Shown in pieces: positions 17,990 through 26,040 of a DNA stretch of 64,000 bases. Location of the stretch: assembly GCF_004762045.1 (NCBI RefSeq), contig NZ_SJOM01000007.1, positions 124,001 to 188,000 of the forward strand. The letters run 5' to 3'. The stretch's first letter is position 1; each line of letters begins with the position of its first letter. The stretch is from Mycobacterium sp. DL99. GTDB lineage: Bacteria > Actinomycetota > Actinomycetes > Mycobacteriales > Mycobacteriaceae. Both the position numbers and the translations under genes were made by a program. Under the pieces are notes generated by a model. It did no database searches, had not been told where the DNA came from, and saw nothing but the letters and a program-made list of their open reading frames with translations.

Positions 17990-18963
17990 CCACTGTGCTG
18001 GACAACGCCGAAACGATCTCCGCTGGGGGGATCGGGACGGACCAGACCCGGTTGGCGTCGTGGCCGGCTCGGGCCGGCGCGTTCGCGATCGATGTGCTCG
18101 CGCCTGCCGGGTTGGTCGCCACGGTGACTCTGGTTGCTCAGGGCACGGCGTTGGGCACGTGGCTGTGGTGGGCGGTGTACGCGGGCGGATTGGTCCTGCT
18201 GGTCGCCGTTTCGAGCGTGAATCGCATCCTGTTGCCGGCGTTGACGGGTTGGAGTCCGGGCCGGTCGGTGTTCGGTATTCGGGTGGTGTCGCCGGCCGGT
18301 GATGCCGGTCTGGGGCGGCTGCTGCTGCGCGACCTGGCCCATCTGCTGGACACCGCGGCGGTGTTCCTGGGTTGGCTGTGGCCGCTGTGGGATTCGCGGA
18401 ACCGGACCTTCGCCGATCTGCTGACCCGCACCGAGGTGCGTCGGGTCGATCGGCCTGAGGCTGACGTCCGGCGTCGCGCCGGCGCGATGTTGCTGACGCT
18501 CGCGCTGCTCAGCGGAATCGCGGGCGGGCTGGGATATGTGGTGGTGTACCGGCATGATCGGGCAGTGGACGAGGCCCGCACGCAGATCGCCGACCAGGGC
18601 CCGCGGATCGTCGAGCAGCTGCTGAGCTACGGGGTGGATTCCGTCGACGCGGATTTCACCAAGGCGCAGTCGCTGGCCACGGACAACTACCGGCCGCAGT
18701 TGGTCGCCCAGCAGGACGCGGTGCGCAAGGCCGGTCCGACGACGAATGACTACTCGGCCGTGAGCAGCGCGGTGCTGCCCGGCGTGACCAAGGACGCGGC
18801 CACGATGCTGCTGGCGCTGCAGGGCCAGCGCGGCACCAATCCGCAGGAGCTGAAGTTCATCACAGCTACGGTGCGGGTGGAATTCCTGAAGTCAGACGAC
18901 CACTGGCTTGTCGACAGCCTGACGGTGCTCAAACGGCCGGTTCTGAGCGGGGGCGCACAGTGA
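17986..18963 (+). CDS. mas1B: RDD-domain Mce-associated membrane protein Mas1B (Rv0176-like)
   Basis: A 325-residue fusion. The N-terminal RDD domain (about residues 18-150, with RAGAFAIDVLAPAG, PGRSVFGIRVV and WDSRNRTFADLL) has two to three membrane segments; after a further transmembrane helix (about residues 165-185) comes an Mce-associated NTF2-like periplasmic domain. This RDD plus Mas architecture is characteristic of Rv0176. GTG 17986 overlaps the mas1A stop, and its own stop overlaps the next gene's GTG. Confidence 0.9.
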   Translation: MTTVLDNAETISAGGIGTDQTRLASWPARAGAFAIDVLAPAGLVATVTLVAQGTALGTWLWWAVYAGGLVLLVAVSSVNRILLPALTGWSPGRSVFGIRVVSPAGDAGLGRLLLRDLAHLLDTAAVFLGWLWPLWDSRNRTFADLLTRTEVRRVDRPEADVRRRAGAMLLTLALLSGIAGGLGYVVVYRHDRAVDEARTQIADQGPRIVEQLLSYGVDSVDADFTKAQSLATDNYRPQLVAQQDAVRKAGPTTNDYSAVSSAVLPGVTKDAATMLLALQGQRGTNPQELKFITATVRVEFLKSDDHWLVDSLTVLKRPVLSGGAQ

Positions 18964-19520
18964 GCCCGCGTCGTCGGATCGAGCCCGACGAACGCGACTA
19001 CTTCGCCGTCGAGCCCAAGGAACCCAAGGAACCGATCCGTTGGGGCCTGCCGATCGTCGGGATGATCTCGGCCCTGATCATCGCCGCGGCCATCACGGGC
19101 AGCGCGTTGATTCTGGTCCGGCACGAATCGGATCGCCGTGCCGAGATCAAGACCGCGGGCGCGCTGGACTACGTGCGTGAGTTCATGACGGTGTACACGA
19201 CGGTGGATCCGTTCCACGCCAACGACTATGCCGACCGCATCGCGTCCCAGGCGACCGGCGATTTCCGAAAGATGTTCCAGGAGAAGCAGAACGAGATCGT
19301 CGTTCAGGTGGCGCGGGCCGAGCCGACCGAGGGCTCGGTAGTCGATGCCGGCATCGCGCGATGGAACGACGACGGTAGTGCCGACGTTCTGGTCGCTACG
19401 AAGGTCAACACCCGGACCCCTGACGGGAAGTCCGTGATCGAAAGCGGCAGCCGTTGGATTGCGACGACGATTTGGGAAGGACAGCAGTGGAAGATCAGCC
19501 AGCTGATTCAGGTGATCTGA
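18960..19520 (+). CDS. mas1C: Mce-associated membrane protein Mas1C (Rv0177-like)
   Basis: A 186-residue protein with a charged N-terminus containing the short repeat KEPKEP, one transmembrane segment (about residues 32-54), and a periplasmic domain with FHANDYADRIASQATGDFRKMF, the conserved motif of Mce-associated proteins. It starts with GTG overlapping mas1B's stop. The next gene begins 34 bp before its stop, so the four associated genes form one translationally coupled block. Confidence 0.9.
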   Translation: MSPRRRIEPDERDYFAVEPKEPKEPIRWGLPIVGMISALIIAAAITGSALILVRHESDRRAEIKTAGALDYVREFMTVYTTVDPFHANDYADRIASQATGDFRKMFQEKQNEIVVQVARAEPTEGSVVDAGIARWNDDGSADVLVATKVNTRTPDGKSVIESGSRWIATTIWEGQQWKISQLIQVI

Positions 19521-20416
19521 CCACCGGCGAGCCTGACAAGCCGCGCCGCAGACTGCGTTTCGGGCGGCGTAGCCGTACCGAACCGGTGGTTGAGGAATCG
19601 GTCGAGTCGCCCGCCGACTCGGCGGCCGACGAAGCCGGCGACGCTCCGGAGCGGCGTACCCCCACGGGCAAGGCGGCTCGCAAGGCGGCCGTCGAGCCCG
19701 AAGGTGACGTCGAACCTGAAGCGGACGCAGAGCCCGCGTCAGACGCCGAGCCGGAACCGACGGCTGAACCGGCACCCGACGCTGAGGCCACACCAGATGC
19801 CGACGCCGGGCCGGACGCTGACACCGAAGCTGAGGTCGACACCGAGGCCGAACCGGGCGAGGCTGAGCCGGATGAGGATGTGGTCCTCGTTCCACACCGC
19901 GAGGCCGGCAAGCGGCTGACGTACCTCGCCGTCGGTGCGGCGGCGGTGTTCGTGGCGGCGGGGGCATTCGGGGGTGCGATGTTGCAGCCGTACCTGGCCG
20001 ACCGGGCATTGGTGGCGACCAAACTTCAAGTGGCGCGGACCTCGGCCGAGGCGATCACCACGTTGTGGACCTACAACCCGGACGACATCGAAACCCTGCC
20101 GGATCGGGCTGCGAAGTACCTGTCGGGCGACTTCGCGAACCAGTACCGGAAGTTGATCGATTCCCTCGTGCCGACGAACAAGCAGGCGCAGGTCACCAAC
20201 AACACCGAGGTGTTGGGCACCGCGGTGGAGACCATCAGTCGCGATGAGGCCACTGCGATCGTCTACACCAATACGGTGTCGACGAGCCCGGTGACCAAGA
20301 ATGTTCCGTCGCTGCGGTACATGTCGTATCGGCTGATATTGCAGCGCACCGACGGGGATTGGCTGATCACTCAGATGCCGGCGTTGACCCAATTGGACCT
20401 GTCTCCGCAGCTGTAG
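19487..20416 (+). CDS. mas1D: Mce-associated membrane protein Mas1D (Rv0178-like) with long acidic repeat region
   Basis: A 309-residue protein. GTG 19487 is chosen because GGGAAGG lies 6 nt before it. After a basic start, residues about 40-130 are a low-complexity run of Glu/Asp/Ala/Pro with imperfect repeats such as EPEADAEPASDAEPEPTAEP, followed by a transmembrane helix (about 145-165) and the Mce-associated domain (YLSGDFANQYRKLI). I recall about 244 residues for Rv0178, so the cytosolic acidic segment is expanded here. The underlying DNA is repetitive (GACGC/GAACC words), which favours length variation by slippage. It is the last gene of the mce1 cluster. Confidence 0.88.
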   Translation: MEDQPADSGDLTTGEPDKPRRRLRFGRRSRTEPVVEESVESPADSAADEAGDAPERRTPTGKAARKAAVEPEGDVEPEADAEPASDAEPEPTAEPAPDAEATPDADAGPDADTEAEVDTEAEPGEAEPDEDVVLVPHREAGKRLTYLAVGAAAVFVAAGAFGGAMLQPYLADRALVATKLQVARTSAEAITTLWTYNPDDIETLPDRAAKYLSGDFANQYRKLIDSLVPTNKQAQVTNNTEVLGTAVETISRDEATAIVYTNTVSTSPVTKNVPSLRYMSYRLILQRTDGDWLITQMPALTQLDLSPQL

Positions 20417-20432
20417 CGGCGAGGATGTAGGT

Positions 20433-21131
20433 ATGGCCATCGCCTCACCGGTGACGCAGCGGTCGACCGTTGTGGCACTGCTGTTGTTGACGAGCGCCAC
20501 CGGGATCGTCGACGCAGTCAGTGTGTTGGTGCTGGGCCATGTGTTCGTCGCCAACATGACCGGCAACGTGATCTTCCTCGGATTCTGGTTCGTACCGCGC
20601 TCAGGCGTGGACGTGACCGGGGCCCTGGTGGCATTCCTCGGGTTCGTACTGGGCACCGTCGTGGGCGGGCGGCTCCGCCGCCATCTCGACAGCCACGTCC
20701 GGAACTGGCTGACCACTGCGTTGGGTGTGGAAGTCGTTCTGCTGAGCGTGCTTTCGATTCTCACGGGATCGGGGGTGCTGGACTATCAGGACAACCGCAA
20801 GTTCATCCTGATCGTTCTCGCGATGACCTTCGGCATTCAGAACGCGACCGCGCGCCAGTTCGGCATCCAGGAGTTGAGCACCACGGTGCTGACGCAGACG
20901 ATCGTCGGCATCGGGTTCGACAGCAGGCTGGCCGGGGGCACCGGGGACCGCGAGAAGTTGCGTTACGGCGTGGTGCTGACGATGTGCGGCGGTGCGATCC
21001 TGGGGGCGACGGTGTCGCGGTTCACTGTTGCGCCGGTGATCGCGCTGGCGGCCGTGGTGGTGGCGATCAGTGCGTTGATCTTCAAGTTCGGGCCTGCTCC
21101 GGGGCCGACGCCTGCGGAGAGTGCTCGCTGA
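20433..21131 (+). CDS. YoaK family (DUF1275) membrane protein
   Basis: A 232-residue membrane protein of the YoaK/DUF1275 family with about six hydrophobic segments. The family mark VFVANMTGNVIFLGF is near residue 35. Its function is unknown; a transporter-like role is often assumed without proof. A GCGAGG ribosome-binding site lies 8 nt before ATG 20433. It follows mas1D by 16 bp and could be read through from the mce1 operon, but it is not part of the conserved mce1 set. The 3' end overlaps the convergent hypothetical gene by 50 bp. Confidence 0.85.
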   Translation: MAIASPVTQRSTVVALLLLTSATGIVDAVSVLVLGHVFVANMTGNVIFLGFWFVPRSGVDVTGALVAFLGFVLGTVVGGRLRRHLDSHVRNWLTTALGVEVVLLSVLSILTGSGVLDYQDNRKFILIVLAMTFGIQNATARQFGIQELSTTVLTQTIVGIGFDSRLAGGTGDREKLRYGVVLTMCGGAILGATVSRFTVAPVIALAAVVVAISALIFKFGPAPGPTPAESAR

Positions 21132-21840
21132 TCCACGCGGCACCCTCGTCGGCAGCGTGAAGCAGGGCAGTGAATTCACCGAAATAGTCGGCCACCGCTC
21201 CGACCACGGGCAGCATGCCGAGATAGCGGTAAAGCTTCTGTGGGTGAGGTCTTTTCGTGAACTCGTCGCTGACCGCCCGTAACGTGCCGGCGAACCCCCA
21301 GACCTTCTCGGGCAGAGATTGCGACGCGTCGGGCGTGTCCTCCGGGGCGTCGGCCACGGCGTCGGGGAGTTGACGGTCGCACAGGACAGCACCGAGCAGC
21401 TGCACCTGATCCTCGTAGTCGGTGACGCCGTCCTCGCGGGCCACCGCGCACAACACGATGGCCTGGTTGGTGAAACCCAGAAAGTCCTGCACGCCGAGCC
21501 GATCGGCGAAGACCCCGAATGCCCCCGGAAAGGCGACGACGATGGTGGTCACCGCCCCGACGCGATGCACCCACCATTTCACGTGGCCGTCTTGATCCAT
21601 CTCGGCCCAGGCCTTGGTACCCGGCAGCTCAGCGATGTTGAGCAAAGCGGCCGCGATGTCGAGGGACTTGCCGACCGCGCCCTGGCCAGACTCCTCGCGA
21701 TGGGTACGTCGCCTCAGCCCCATGGGATCGAAACGGCTGAACACATCGAGTACCGGATTGATCACGGACACCGCATGATCGAGCGCGCCCGCGACGTCAG
21801 CGTCCGAGAGGCGAGTGAAAGGCAACAGGCTTATCCCCAC
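21082..21840 (-). CDS. Conserved hypothetical protein
   Basis: A 252-residue protein that I do not recognise. It has no clear signal peptide or motif. One moderately hydrophobic stretch (VGAVTTIVVAFPGAFGVFADRLG, about residues 92-115) and a second (YLGMLPVVGAVADYFG) suggest membrane association. The sequence is rich in Asp/Ala at the C-terminus. Its start (GTG 21840) is uncertain. It is transcribed against the YoaK-like gene, with 50 bp of tail overlap, and is divergent from the small lysine-rich gene at 21907. Codon use resembles the surrounding genes. Confidence 0.6.
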   Translation of the reverse strand: MGISLLPFTRLSDADVAGALDHAVSVINPVLDVFSRFDPMGLRRRTHREESGQGAVGKSLDIAAALLNIAELPGTKAWAEMDQDGHVKWWVHRVGAVTTIVVAFPGAFGVFADRLGVQDFLGFTNQAIVLCAVAREDGVTDYEDQVQLLGAVLCDRQLPDAVADAPEDTPDASQSLPEKVWGFAGTLRAVSDEFTKRPHPQKLYRYLGMLPVVGAVADYFGEFTALLHAADEGAAWISEHSPQASAPEQART

Positions 21841-21906
21841 CGCAGCTATCTTGCCGGATGGATACCGAAAGGCGCACAGCCCGGGGGATTACGTCGTGGA
21901 TCAGGC

Positions 21907-22077
21907 GTGGCGGAGGTTATCCAGAAAGGCGCTGAGAAGGCGGTCAGCGACGTGAAGGACAACGTCAAGAAGGCCGGTGATTCGGTGAGGCCTGCCAAGA
22001 AGGACACCAAGAAAGACGCCGGCCGACGGCTGGCCGGCCTGGTGCACCGAGCGCCGGAAACTACGATTGACCCGTGA
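21907..22077 (+). CDS. Predicted 56-residue lysine-rich small protein
   Basis: A short frame starting GTG (VAEVIQKGAEKAVSDVKDNV...) rich in Lys, Asp, Ala and Val with helical periodicity and no hydrophobic segment. It resembles in composition small stress-type or coat-like helical proteins, but no family is recognised. Third-position GC is high across most codons, unlike a random frame, and the stop overlaps the GTG of the tetR gene as GTGA, the arrangement used throughout this genome for coupled genes. The ribosome-binding site is weak, so translation is unproven. Confidence 0.42.
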   Translation: MAEVIQKGAEKAVSDVKDNVKKAGDSVRPAKKDTKKDAGRRLAGLVHRAPETTIDP

Positions 22078-22721
22078 CTTCGGCAAGGCGTGGGCGCGGT
22101 AGGCCCGCCGGACCTGGCGTCGACGTCGAGCAGCGGCGCTCGGATCTGCTCGACGCCGCCGAGCGTGCGATCCGCACCCATGGTCCCGACGTGGGCATCG
22201 CCGAGGTGGCGAAAGAGGCCGGCTTCGTACGCTCGGCCGTCTATGCGGTGTTCCCGAATCGGGCGGCTATCCTGTCGGCTCTCGGTGAGCGTCAGGCCCA
22301 CCGGCTGTTGGTCGAGATCACCAGGCGCGCAGCCGGTTCGGCCGACCTGCGGCAGCGTATGTCGTTGTTCTTCGATGTCATCTGCGGCTGGATGCAGGAC
22401 GATCCGAACCTCTACCGGGCATTGGGTATCCACGCCGCCGGGGGTCATGAGATGCCCGGAATCTTCGACGAACTCGCCGCCGCGGTCGAGGCGATGCTGG
22501 CGGCGTCCATGGCGGCCGGTGGTGCCGATACCGCGGCGGCCGCGCCGTGGGCCCGGGCCATCGTCGGGTCGGCGATGGTCAGCGCGCAATGGTGGCTCCG
22601 GGACTCGTCGATGCCCCGGGCTGAGCTCGTCGAGCACCTGACGACGCTGTGCTGGGACGGTGGCTCGGCTCTGCCGTTCAGCCCCTTCGATGTTTCGGCT
22701 ATTGACAGCGGAGCGCCATAA
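22074..22721 (+). CDS. TetR family transcriptional regulator
   Basis: A 215-residue one-component repressor. The N-terminal HTH (about residues 18-65: RSDLLDAAERAIRTHGPDVG, IAEVAKEAGFVRSAVYAVFPNRAAIL) is typical TetR. The C-terminal domain is all-helical and specific to an unknown ligand. It starts at GTG 22074, and its stop TAA lies inside a 10-bp inverted repeat that also covers the start of the carotenoid oxygenase gene. It is therefore likely to control that gene, and perhaps itself if its own promoter carries a copy (none was seen). Confidence 0.9.
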   Translation: MTSARRGRGRPAGPGVDVEQRRSDLLDAAERAIRTHGPDVGIAEVAKEAGFVRSAVYAVFPNRAAILSALGERQAHRLLVEITRRAAGSADLRQRMSLFFDVICGWMQDDPNLYRALGIHAAGGHEMPGIFDELAAAVEAMLAASMAAGGADTAAAAPWARAIVGSAMVSAQWWLRDSSMPRAELVEHLTTLCWDGGSALPFSPFDVSAIDSGAP

Positions 22722-22740
22722 AAGACACAATGTCTTTTAT
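22718..22740. promoter_or_regulatory. TetR-type operator overlapping tetR stop and carotenoid oxygenase start
   Basis: A perfect 10-bp inverted repeat ATAAAAGACA (22718-22727) - CAA - TGTCTTTTAT (22731-22740). It contains the tetR stop codon at its left edge and both candidate ATG codons (22730, 22739) of the downstream gene at its right. The AT-rich arms contrast with the GC-rich surroundings. The GACA-N3-TGTC core is a common TetR-family site geometry. A transcription terminator is less likely because transcripts ending here would lack the downstream start. Confidence 0.7.
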
Positions 22741-24286
22741 GGCTGCTCCCGCCTCACCTCAGGTCGACGGTCCCTCGCGGTACTGGGAGGACGTCCCGGG
22801 CGAATATGACCTGACGCTGACCGAGGTCACCGGCACGATCCCGCGGGGATTGACGGGCACGCTCTACCGCAACGGATCGGGCCGCTGGAACATCGGCGCG
22901 TCACGGGTGGACAGCCTGTTCGACGCCGACGGCATGGTGGTCGCCTTCGCGATCGACGGCAACGGAGTGCGGTTCAAGAACCGCTTCGTCCGCACCGAGC
23001 ACTATCTGACCACCACCGCAGCGGGCCGGATGGTGAAACGAGGATTCGCCCACCAGCGCCCAGGGGGTATACGGGCCAACGCATTTCGGCTCCCGGCCAA
23101 TACCGCCAACACCAACGTGATGATCGGCCAGGACCGATTGCTCGCCCTGTGGGAGGGCGGGCGTCCGCATGGCATGGATCTCGACACCCTCAACACCATC
23201 GGCATGTGCAGTCTCGACGGTGTGCTCAAGGGCCCGATCGGCGCGTACTCGGCGCACTACACCTATGACGCGACGGCGGACTCCCGAGTCAACTTCGGGT
23301 TCGAGCCGTACTTCCCCCGCCTCGATCTGCGGCACATCCGCAGTGCGCCGAGCCGGGACGAGAAGATCCGACGGCTGCGGGAGCTCGCCGGTGAGGCTGT
23401 TCCCCGGGTCCGGCTGCGCCTGTACGAGACCGACAGCAGCGGCGTCACCCGGTACCTGCGCGCGGTGCCGCTGCCGGGCATGGGGCTCATCCATGACATG
23501 GCGCTGACCCCGCGTTACGCCGTCTTCATGCTTTCGCCGCTGCGGATCAACCCATGGGCCGCGCTGGGGCGGCAAACCTATTGGGACGCCATGCAGTTCA
23601 AGCAGAACGAGCCGTCATACTTCATCCTCGCCCCGCGCGACGGCGGCCGGGTCCGGACGATCGAAACCGATCCGTTCTACATGTGGCATTACGCCAACGC
23701 CTACGAGGACGGCGCCGACGTGGTGGTGGAACTACCCCGCTTCGCGCCCGAAACTTTCGGCGGAATGCACGCCTGGGGAGCCGACAGTCGCAGCGACATG
23801 TCCCGGCTGTACCAGGACGTTCCGGCCGAGGACGTACCGGATACCGTGCGGCTCACCCGTTTCCGCATCACACCGGACGACCGGGTCCTGGTTGAACCGC
23901 TGGCCCAGATGGGCTGCGAATTCCCGCAGATCGATCAGCGCTGTTCAACTCAACCGCACTCGGTGACTTATGTGACCGTCCCTAATGACGGGGAGGGTGG
24001 CGGGGAGGGGATCGGCCGCTTCAACCACACCGACGGCAGCGTGCAGACGTATTGCCCGCCCGGCCACAAGCTCGTCGAGCCGATCTTCGTGCCGCGCCCT
24101 GACAGCACCGCCGAAGGCGATGGATGGGTGCTGACCGTGGGTTACGACGAAACGCAGCATCGCAGCCGCCTCATGGTGTTCGACGCCCCGCGGATCGATG
24201 CCGGACCGATCGCCGAGGCGTGGCTGCCGTTCCACCTGCCGATGAGCTACCACGGCGCATTTACCGATCGGGTTGCCGCACTCTGA
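22730..24286 (+). CDS. Carotenoid oxygenase family protein
   Basis: A 518-residue non-haem iron dioxygenase of the carotenoid/stilbene cleavage family. Iron-binding His residues are placed in SAHYTYD, LIHDMAL, MWHYANAYEDG and the C-terminal SYHGAF, giving the expected four-His seven-bladed propeller. GTLYRNGSGRW at the N-terminus is also typical. Relatives cleave a C=C bond of apocarotenoids or stilbene-like compounds with O2; the substrate here is unknown. The start is ATG 22730 or ATG 22739, both inside the TetR-type operator, and no good ribosome-binding site is near, so a leaderless or readthrough transcript is possible. Confidence 0.9.
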   Translation: MSFMAAPASPQVDGPSRYWEDVPGEYDLTLTEVTGTIPRGLTGTLYRNGSGRWNIGASRVDSLFDADGMVVAFAIDGNGVRFKNRFVRTEHYLTTTAAGRMVKRGFAHQRPGGIRANAFRLPANTANTNVMIGQDRLLALWEGGRPHGMDLDTLNTIGMCSLDGVLKGPIGAYSAHYTYDATADSRVNFGFEPYFPRLDLRHIRSAPSRDEKIRRLRELAGEAVPRVRLRLYETDSSGVTRYLRAVPLPGMGLIHDMALTPRYAVFMLSPLRINPWAALGRQTYWDAMQFKQNEPSYFILAPRDGGRVRTIETDPFYMWHYANAYEDGADVVVELPRFAPETFGGMHAWGADSRSDMSRLYQDVPAEDVPDTVRLTRFRITPDDRVLVEPLAQMGCEFPQIDQRCSTQPHSVTYVTVPNDGEGGGEGIGRFNHTDGSVQTYCPPGHKLVEPIFVPRPDSTAEGDGWVLTVGYDETQHRSRLMVFDAPRIDAGPIAEAWLPFHLPMSYHGAFTDRVAAL

Positions 24287-24303
24287 CCCGCACTCTGATC
24301 CAG

Positions 24304-24333
24304 TTGGGCGCCAACGTACTTGGGCCAGGTGGG
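24304..24333 (-). pseudogene. Relic of an acyltransferase 3' end (near-copy of 26045-26075)
   Basis: This stretch matches the last ~31 bp of the acyltransferase gene at 26041-28185 in the same orientation: 28 of 31 positions agree with one single-base gap, including a shared 13-mer TTGGGCGCCAACG. The reading frame and the stop codon are lost. It lies just downstream of the carotenoid oxygenase, so the exported-protein gene 24585-25994 is now flanked by two direct copies. It looks like the remains of a second acyltransferase copy or of a recombination junction. Confidence 0.5.
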
Positions 24334-24405
24334 CCGCGCGGTGAGTGGGGTGGCTCACGCCGGCGAGCCGCGTGCTGCGCCGCGGCAAGAGCTTTGAGGT
24401 CGTCC

Positions 24406-24430
24406 ACTTTCGAGTCGTTCTCTCGAAAGT
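24406..24430. terminator. Inverted repeat ACTTTCGAG/CTCGAAAGT, possible terminator or operator
   Basis: A perfect 9-bp inverted repeat (24406-24414 and 24422-24430) with a 7-nt loop, followed by CTTTTGG, sits in the 298-bp spacer between the carotenoid oxygenase and the exported-protein gene. The short T-run fits a weak intrinsic terminator for the upstream gene; the symmetry would also fit a repressor site for the downstream one. The rest of this spacer holds the acyltransferase relic and no gene. Confidence 0.45.
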
Positions 24431-24584
24431 CTTTTGGTGCGAACGATATCTGGCATTGCTCAGGCTGTTCGTACGCCTTGCCGTGGAGTCAATTTGAACT
24501 GACCCTGCTCACTGAGCGGAGTCTGTGCATTTGCCATATCTTCTCTGTGACAAGAGTCCACTCCGTCTCGGGAGGCCCGCACGT

Positions 24585-25994
24585 ATGGTCGTTCGACCGC
24601 ACATCTCCGTCGGCATTACGTTGGTGACCGCCAGCGCAATCGCTGCGGCACCGGCGATTTCGCCACCGTTGACACCGCGCGACCAATGGGTGGTGGCCCA
24701 GGCGGACCAGCGGATCTCGTCCGAGAATGTCGATCTCGTGGCCCTCAGCCAGCCCTTGGTGGTGGAGCCGGCGAGCCTGCTGCGGGGCGTGGCCCTGGTC
24801 GATCGGGTCTCCGGCGGCACCGTGCCGGTGGTGCCGTTGGCTGCGGTCCAGCCCGACGGCGGTGCAGCGGAGCAGGCGGACCGAACCGCGCTGGTTGTCG
24901 ACGAACCCGCCGATTTTTTCGGCGGCCTGCTCAACGCGTACCTCAACGGCGGCTCGTCCGCGGTAACCGCGTACGTCGCGCTCGCGGTCAGCGACCAGGT
25001 GTTCGGCCCGGACTCGGTGCCGTCGGTGTTGTTGGGTGCCTACGTCAAACAAGGCGTCGTCGGGGTCGTGGGCGCGGTCGCGCTTCTGATCAGCGATGAG
25101 GTCAACGGTCCCGACTCGGAGCAGTCGCAGTCGATCGCCGATTTCCTCGATGGCGGCGTCAACAAGACCATCGGCAAGGCTTTCCTGGCCTTCAGCAACG
25201 AAAAGTTCGGTGAAGGATCGTTCGCATCCGGGCTCACCTCGTCGTTCTTCTTCGGGTATCCGGATGGCGAGGAAGGTGCGCCCACCGGACTTGGGGGGGT
25301 GACCCGCTTCGTCTTTACGAGCCTGGTCGAGGCGATCAATGAATCGATCAATGGGCCGGCCGTGTCGACGACCGGTGCGGTGTCGCTGGTTTCGCAGAAG
25401 TCGACGGTGGCGCCGTCCGTCGAGGGAAGCAAGGACAAGGTCGGGGTGTCCGTGACGAACTTGGTGGCCGACATCAAACCCGCCGCCGGCGCCGTAGAGC
25501 GCAAGACTGTCAGCGCGGCTGTCGAGGAGAACACGCCCACTGAGGTTGCCGGCGCGGCGCTTGAAGCCGCCTCGGCAATCGCAAAGGTGCCCGAGGCACT
25601 CGAGAAGACGCCGAAGGACGAGGCGGAGTCAACGGAAGCCACCGACGCCGAAGCCGAGGCTGCTCCCAAGTCGGCGGCAGAGGCCGAAAACAAGGCGGAA
25701 ACCAAGGCTGGCACCACGGCTGAGACCAAGGTCGAAGCTAAAACTGAATCCAAGGCCGACAGCAAGACTGAAACCAAGACTGAGGCCAAGGCGGAAACGA
25801 AGGCCGACGCCAAGGACGCCACCACCGGGCCGAAGAAGGAATCAAGCTTGAGTGCTTCGACGAGCAAGAAGCACACGGCCGCAGGCAGAAGCAACACGGA
25901 GTCCCGGTCGAATGACCGCAAGCCCTCTGCTTCTGATTCCGGGTCCGCTGGTGCGGATGGCAGTTCGAAGAAGGAATCCAAGAGCGATTCCTGA
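24585..25994 (+). CDS. Exported protein with long Lys/Glu/Thr/Ala low-complexity tail
   Basis: A 469-residue protein of unknown function. ATG 24585 is chosen over 24525 because GGGAGG lies 9 nt upstream and the N-terminus then reads as a signal-like segment (VRPHISVGITLVTASAIAAAPAISPP). Residues ~95-250 contain two Ala/Val/Gly-rich hydrophobic stretches around SSAVTAYVALAVSDQVFGP and VVGVVGAVALLISDEVNGP, an apparent internal repeat (VSDQVFGPDS / ISDEVNGPDS / FSNEKFGEGS). From about residue 340 it is disordered, with repeats of the type AETKA/TETKTEAK/AETKADAK, and ends Ser/Lys-rich. It is probably a cell-envelope protein. It is flanked by near-identical ~30-bp direct repeats. Confidence 0.7.
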   Translation: MVVRPHISVGITLVTASAIAAAPAISPPLTPRDQWVVAQADQRISSENVDLVALSQPLVVEPASLLRGVALVDRVSGGTVPVVPLAAVQPDGGAAEQADRTALVVDEPADFFGGLLNAYLNGGSSAVTAYVALAVSDQVFGPDSVPSVLLGAYVKQGVVGVVGAVALLISDEVNGPDSEQSQSIADFLDGGVNKTIGKAFLAFSNEKFGEGSFASGLTSSFFFGYPDGEEGAPTGLGGVTRFVFTSLVEAINESINGPAVSTTGAVSLVSQKSTVAPSVEGSKDKVGVSVTNLVADIKPAAGAVERKTVSAAVEENTPTEVAGAALEAASAIAKVPEALEKTPKDEAESTEATDAEAEAAPKSAAEAENKAETKAGTTAETKVEAKTESKADSKTETKTEAKAETKADAKDATTGPKKESSLSASTSKKHTAAGRSNTESRSNDRKPSASDSGSAGADGSSKKESKSDS

Positions 25995-26040
25995 AAGCCG
26001 TTGAGCGTTCCCGGCGGCCGGCTGGGCATCGGAATGCAAA

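Noticed and set aside
22718..22740. Palindrome as terminator of tetR
   Set aside because: It overlaps the next gene's start codon and has AT-rich arms without a following T-run, so operator use is more likely.
25700..25830. KAETK-type repeats as a CRISPR or tandem-repeat locus
   Set aside because: They are in-frame coding repeats of variable sequence without spacers.
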